From an uncultured Tissierellia bacterium (GTDB lineage: Bacteria; Bacillota; Clostridia; Tissierellales; Peptoniphilaceae), in the NCBI GenBank assembly GCA_902489145.1, contig CABTYV010000056.1, forward strand, positions 1 through 7,022: a stretch of DNA of 7,022 nucleotides, given 5' to 3'. Under the pieces are notes generated by a model. That model ran no database searches. It was not told the origin of the DNA and saw only the letters and a program-made list of their open reading frames with translations. Below are positions 5,053 through 7,022 of this stretch, one piece after another. Position 1 is the first letter of the stretch. The number at the start of each line of letters is the position of its first letter. The translations under genes were made by a program, and so were the position numbers.

Positions 5053-7022
5053 ATGGCAATGCACATGCATACGGAAGCGTACGGACGGACCCAGCGGGAG
5101 ACTTTTTCGCGGATTCCCTCGGTGCTCGACTTCCCCAACCTGCTGGATATCCAGCGCAACAGCTTTCAGTGGTTTTTGGAAGAGGGATTGGGGGAGGTGC
5201 TCGCCGATGTATCCCCGATTCAGGACTATTCGGGTGGACTGGTCTTGGAGTTTACCGATTACAAGTTTGATGAGGAAGCCGATTATTCCGTAGAGGAAGC
5301 GAAAGAGCGGGATGTAAACTATTCCAAGAAGCTCCGGGTGAAGGTTCGCCTGATCAAAATGGATGAGGGCGAAATCATGGATGTGAAGGAGCAGGAGGTC
5401 TTCCTGGGCGATATCCCTATGATGACGCCCTCCGGCACCTTTATCATTAACGGGGCCGAGCGGACGATTGTCTCCCAGCTCATTCGTTCTCCGGGCGTAT
5501 ACTACACGCAGGCTTATGATAAGTCGGGCAACCTGGAGATTGCCTCCACCGTCATCCCCAACCGCGGGGCCTGGCTGGAGTACGACAACGATGCCAATGG
5601 GGTCGTCAATGTCCGCATTGACCGGACGCGCAAGCTGCCCGCGACTACGCTCATTCGCGCCCTCCTTTTTGAAAGCAACCAGGAGATGATTGATGTCCTG
5701 GGCGAGAGCGACCATTTATCCCTGACCTTAGAGAAGGATGTCGCCCACAACCGGGAAGAAGCCTTGCTTGAAATCTACCGTAAGCTCAAGCCGGGCGATA
5801 TGGCCTCCGTGGAATCCGCGGAGCCGCTCATTCACAATCTGTTCTTTGACCCCAAGCGCTACGATTTGGCCCATGTAGGCCGGTTCAAGTTTAATAAAAA
5901 GCTGACGGTTTCCAACCGGATTTTGGGCTGCATTCTTGCCAGTGACGCCATCTCAGAGGACGGGGAAATTATCGGCCATGAAAATGACTACATTGACGAA
6001 GCCCTCGCCCGCGCCATCGAAAACGCCGGGATCAACCTGGTAGACGTCTACCCCTCTCGCCTGGATACGGAGGAAAAAATTCGCGTGGTGGGCAATCACT
6101 TCGTGGACTACCATGTTTTCCAGGACCAATTGCCCGATGTCGATCTGGACCAGTTCCATTTCTCCGATAAAATTTATAAGCCGGCCATGGACCAGGCCAT
6201 TGCAGCTTTTGAAGCCAATGAAAATGGCGCTTTTGATGAGAGTCGCCGCAAGGTGCAGTATATCAAGCGTCATATGGACGAAATCAATCCCCGCCACATC
6301 ACGTCGGCGGATATTTTAGCGACCCTTTCCTACCAGCTCAACCTCTATCAGGGCATTGGCCAAACGGACGACATTGACCACCTGGGCAATCGCCGGGTTC
6401 GCTGCGTTGGCGAGCTGCTGCAGAACCAGTTCCGCATCGGGCTTTCCCGGATGGAGCGGGTGGTACGGGAGCGCATGACCACCGGAGACCAGGACCTGGC
6501 CACTCCGCAAAGTTTACTAAATGTACGGCCGGTCACGGCGGCGATTAAAGAGTTCTTCGGCTCTTCTCAGCTCTCTCAGTTTATGGACCAGACCAATCCC
6601 ATGTCGGAGCTGACGCACAAGCGCCGTCTTTCGGCCTTGGGACCGGGCGGCCTTTCCCGTGACCGGGCAGGAGCGGAGGTGCGAGATGTTCATGACTCTC
6701 ACTACGGCCGCATCTGTCCCATTGAGACACCGGAAGGTCCGAATATCGGCTTAATCACCTCCCTTACGACCTATGGTCGGATCAACAAATTGGGCTTCAT
6801 CGAGACGCCCTACCGGAAGGTAGAAAAAGGGACGGGACGGGTGAGCGATGAAATTGTTTATATGACGGCGGATGAGGAAGACCGCTATATCAAGGCACAG
6901 GCCAATGAGCCCTTAGATGACCAGGGCTATTTTATCAATGAGCGCATTTCCGGCCGGGGCTATCATGCGGAAAATGGCATTTTCCCCCGTAAGGACGTCG
7001 ATTATATGGACGTTTCCCCTCA
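5053..7022 (+). CDS. rpoB: RNA polymerase beta subunit, N-terminal part (3' end outside window)
   Basis: The first 656 codons of the roughly 1200-residue beta subunit of core RNA polymerase. Visible in order: the N-terminal block around PNLLDIQRNSFQWFL; the protrusion with IINGAERTIVSQLIRSPGVYY (V140 matches E. coli V146); VIPNRGAWLEY; the lobe, beginning around FFDPKRYDLAHVGRFK (near residues 262-278); DDIDHLGNRRVR; ELLQNQFRIGLSRMERVVRERM; and the fork with the rifampicin-resistance-determining region (6559-6639). There Asp512, His522 and Ser527 match E. coli Asp516, His526 and Ser531. PIETPEGPNIGLI follows with I568 matching Ile572. All are the drug-sensitive residues. Compared with my recollection of B. 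subtilis RpoB, the lobe is about 35 residues longer, in the stretch near residues 349-414. The frame stays open to the edge. rpoC is expected downstream; rplL is not upstream, ileS is. Confidence 0.98.
   Translation, partial: MAMHMHTEAYGRTQRETFSRIPSVLDFPNLLDIQRNSFQWFLEEGLGEVLADVSPIQDYSGGLVLEFTDYKFDEEADYSVEEAKERDVNYSKKLRVKVRLIKMDEGEIMDVKEQEVFLGDIPMMTPSGTFIINGAERTIVSQLIRSPGVYYTQAYDKSGNLEIASTVIPNRGAWLEYDNDANGVVNVRIDRTRKLPATTLIRALLFESNQEMIDVLGESDHLSLTLEKDVAHNREEALLEIYRKLKPGDMASVESAEPLIHNLFFDPKRYDLAHVGRFKFNKKLTVSNRILGCILASDAISEDGEIIGHENDYIDEALARAIENAGINLVDVYPSRLDTEEKIRVVGNHFVDYHVFQDQLPDVDLDQFHFSDKIYKPAMDQAIAAFEANENGAFDESRRKVQYIKRHMDEINPRHITSADILATLSYQLNLYQGIGQTDDIDHLGNRRVRCVGELLQNQFRIGLSRMERVVRERMTTGDQDLATPQSLLNVRPVTAAIKEFFGSSQLSQFMDQTNPMSELTHKRRLSALGPGGLSRDRAGAEVRDVHDSHYGRICPIETPEGPNIGLITSLTTYGRINKLGFIETPYRKVEKGTGRVSDEIVYMTADEEDRYIKAQANEPLDDQGYFINERISGRGYHAENGIFPRKDVDYMDVSP

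Noticed and set aside
5009..5293. 94-codon frame from ATG 5009 overlapping the rpoB start
   Set aside because: It is the +2 frame of conserved rpoB sequence and has no ribosome binding site or recognisable protein features.
4996..5715. Long open frame on the - strand (239 codons) opposite rpoB, and similar ones opposite ileS (1633-2211, 2296-2817)
   Set aside because: These are shadows of strongly conserved coding sequence on the + strand; their translations show no recognisable domain and I saw no convincing start signals.

Overview
The window is an ordinary, densely packed bacterial chromosome segment with every gene on the + strand: the C-terminal part of endonuclease III (nth), an HI0933/YhiN/BaiN-family flavoprotein, a complete isoleucyl-tRNA synthetase (ileS) and the first half of the RNA polymerase beta subunit gene (rpoB). 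The RpoB fragment follows Bacillus/Clostridium-type beta subunits closely, and the ribosome binding sites are strong Shine-Dalgarno sequences with one TTG start. A Firmicute, probably a Clostridia/Tissierellia-type anaerobe of moderate G+C, is the best guess. I cannot name a genus.

Layout. Positions 1-287 hold the end of nth, including the catalytic Lys/Asp pair and the 4Fe-4S cysteine loop. Its stop overlaps the start of the flavoprotein gene (284-1552) by 4 bases (ATGA), so the two are probably co-transcribed and translationally coupled. A good extended -10 promoter lies inside the last codons of the flavoprotein gene and should drive ileS (1639-4767), which I start at a TTG behind a near-perfect ribosome binding site. 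ileS ends in a strong intrinsic terminator (4786-4835). The A+T-rich gap 4768-5052 then carries two sigma-A-type promoters, a second intrinsic-terminator hairpin placed between them and rpoB, and the rpoB ribosome binding site. rpoB runs from 5053 off the right edge.

How the parts relate. Nth repairs oxidised pyrimidines. The flavoprotein's substrate is unknown. IleRS charges tRNA-Ile and RpoB is the core transcription enzyme, so the link between the last two is housekeeping demand rather than a shared pathway. The most notable points are the GVHH form of the class I HIGH motif in IleRS, a signature of type 2 enzymes with very high intrinsic mupirocin resistance; rpoB preceded by ileS rather than by rplL, with its own promoters; a terminator in the rpoB leader that suggests attenuation; and an apparent expansion of about 35 residues in the RpoB lobe compared with Bacillus subtilis.

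I saw no mobile element, CRISPR array, tRNA, rRNA or defence locus, and nothing that amounts to an undescribed multi-gene system.
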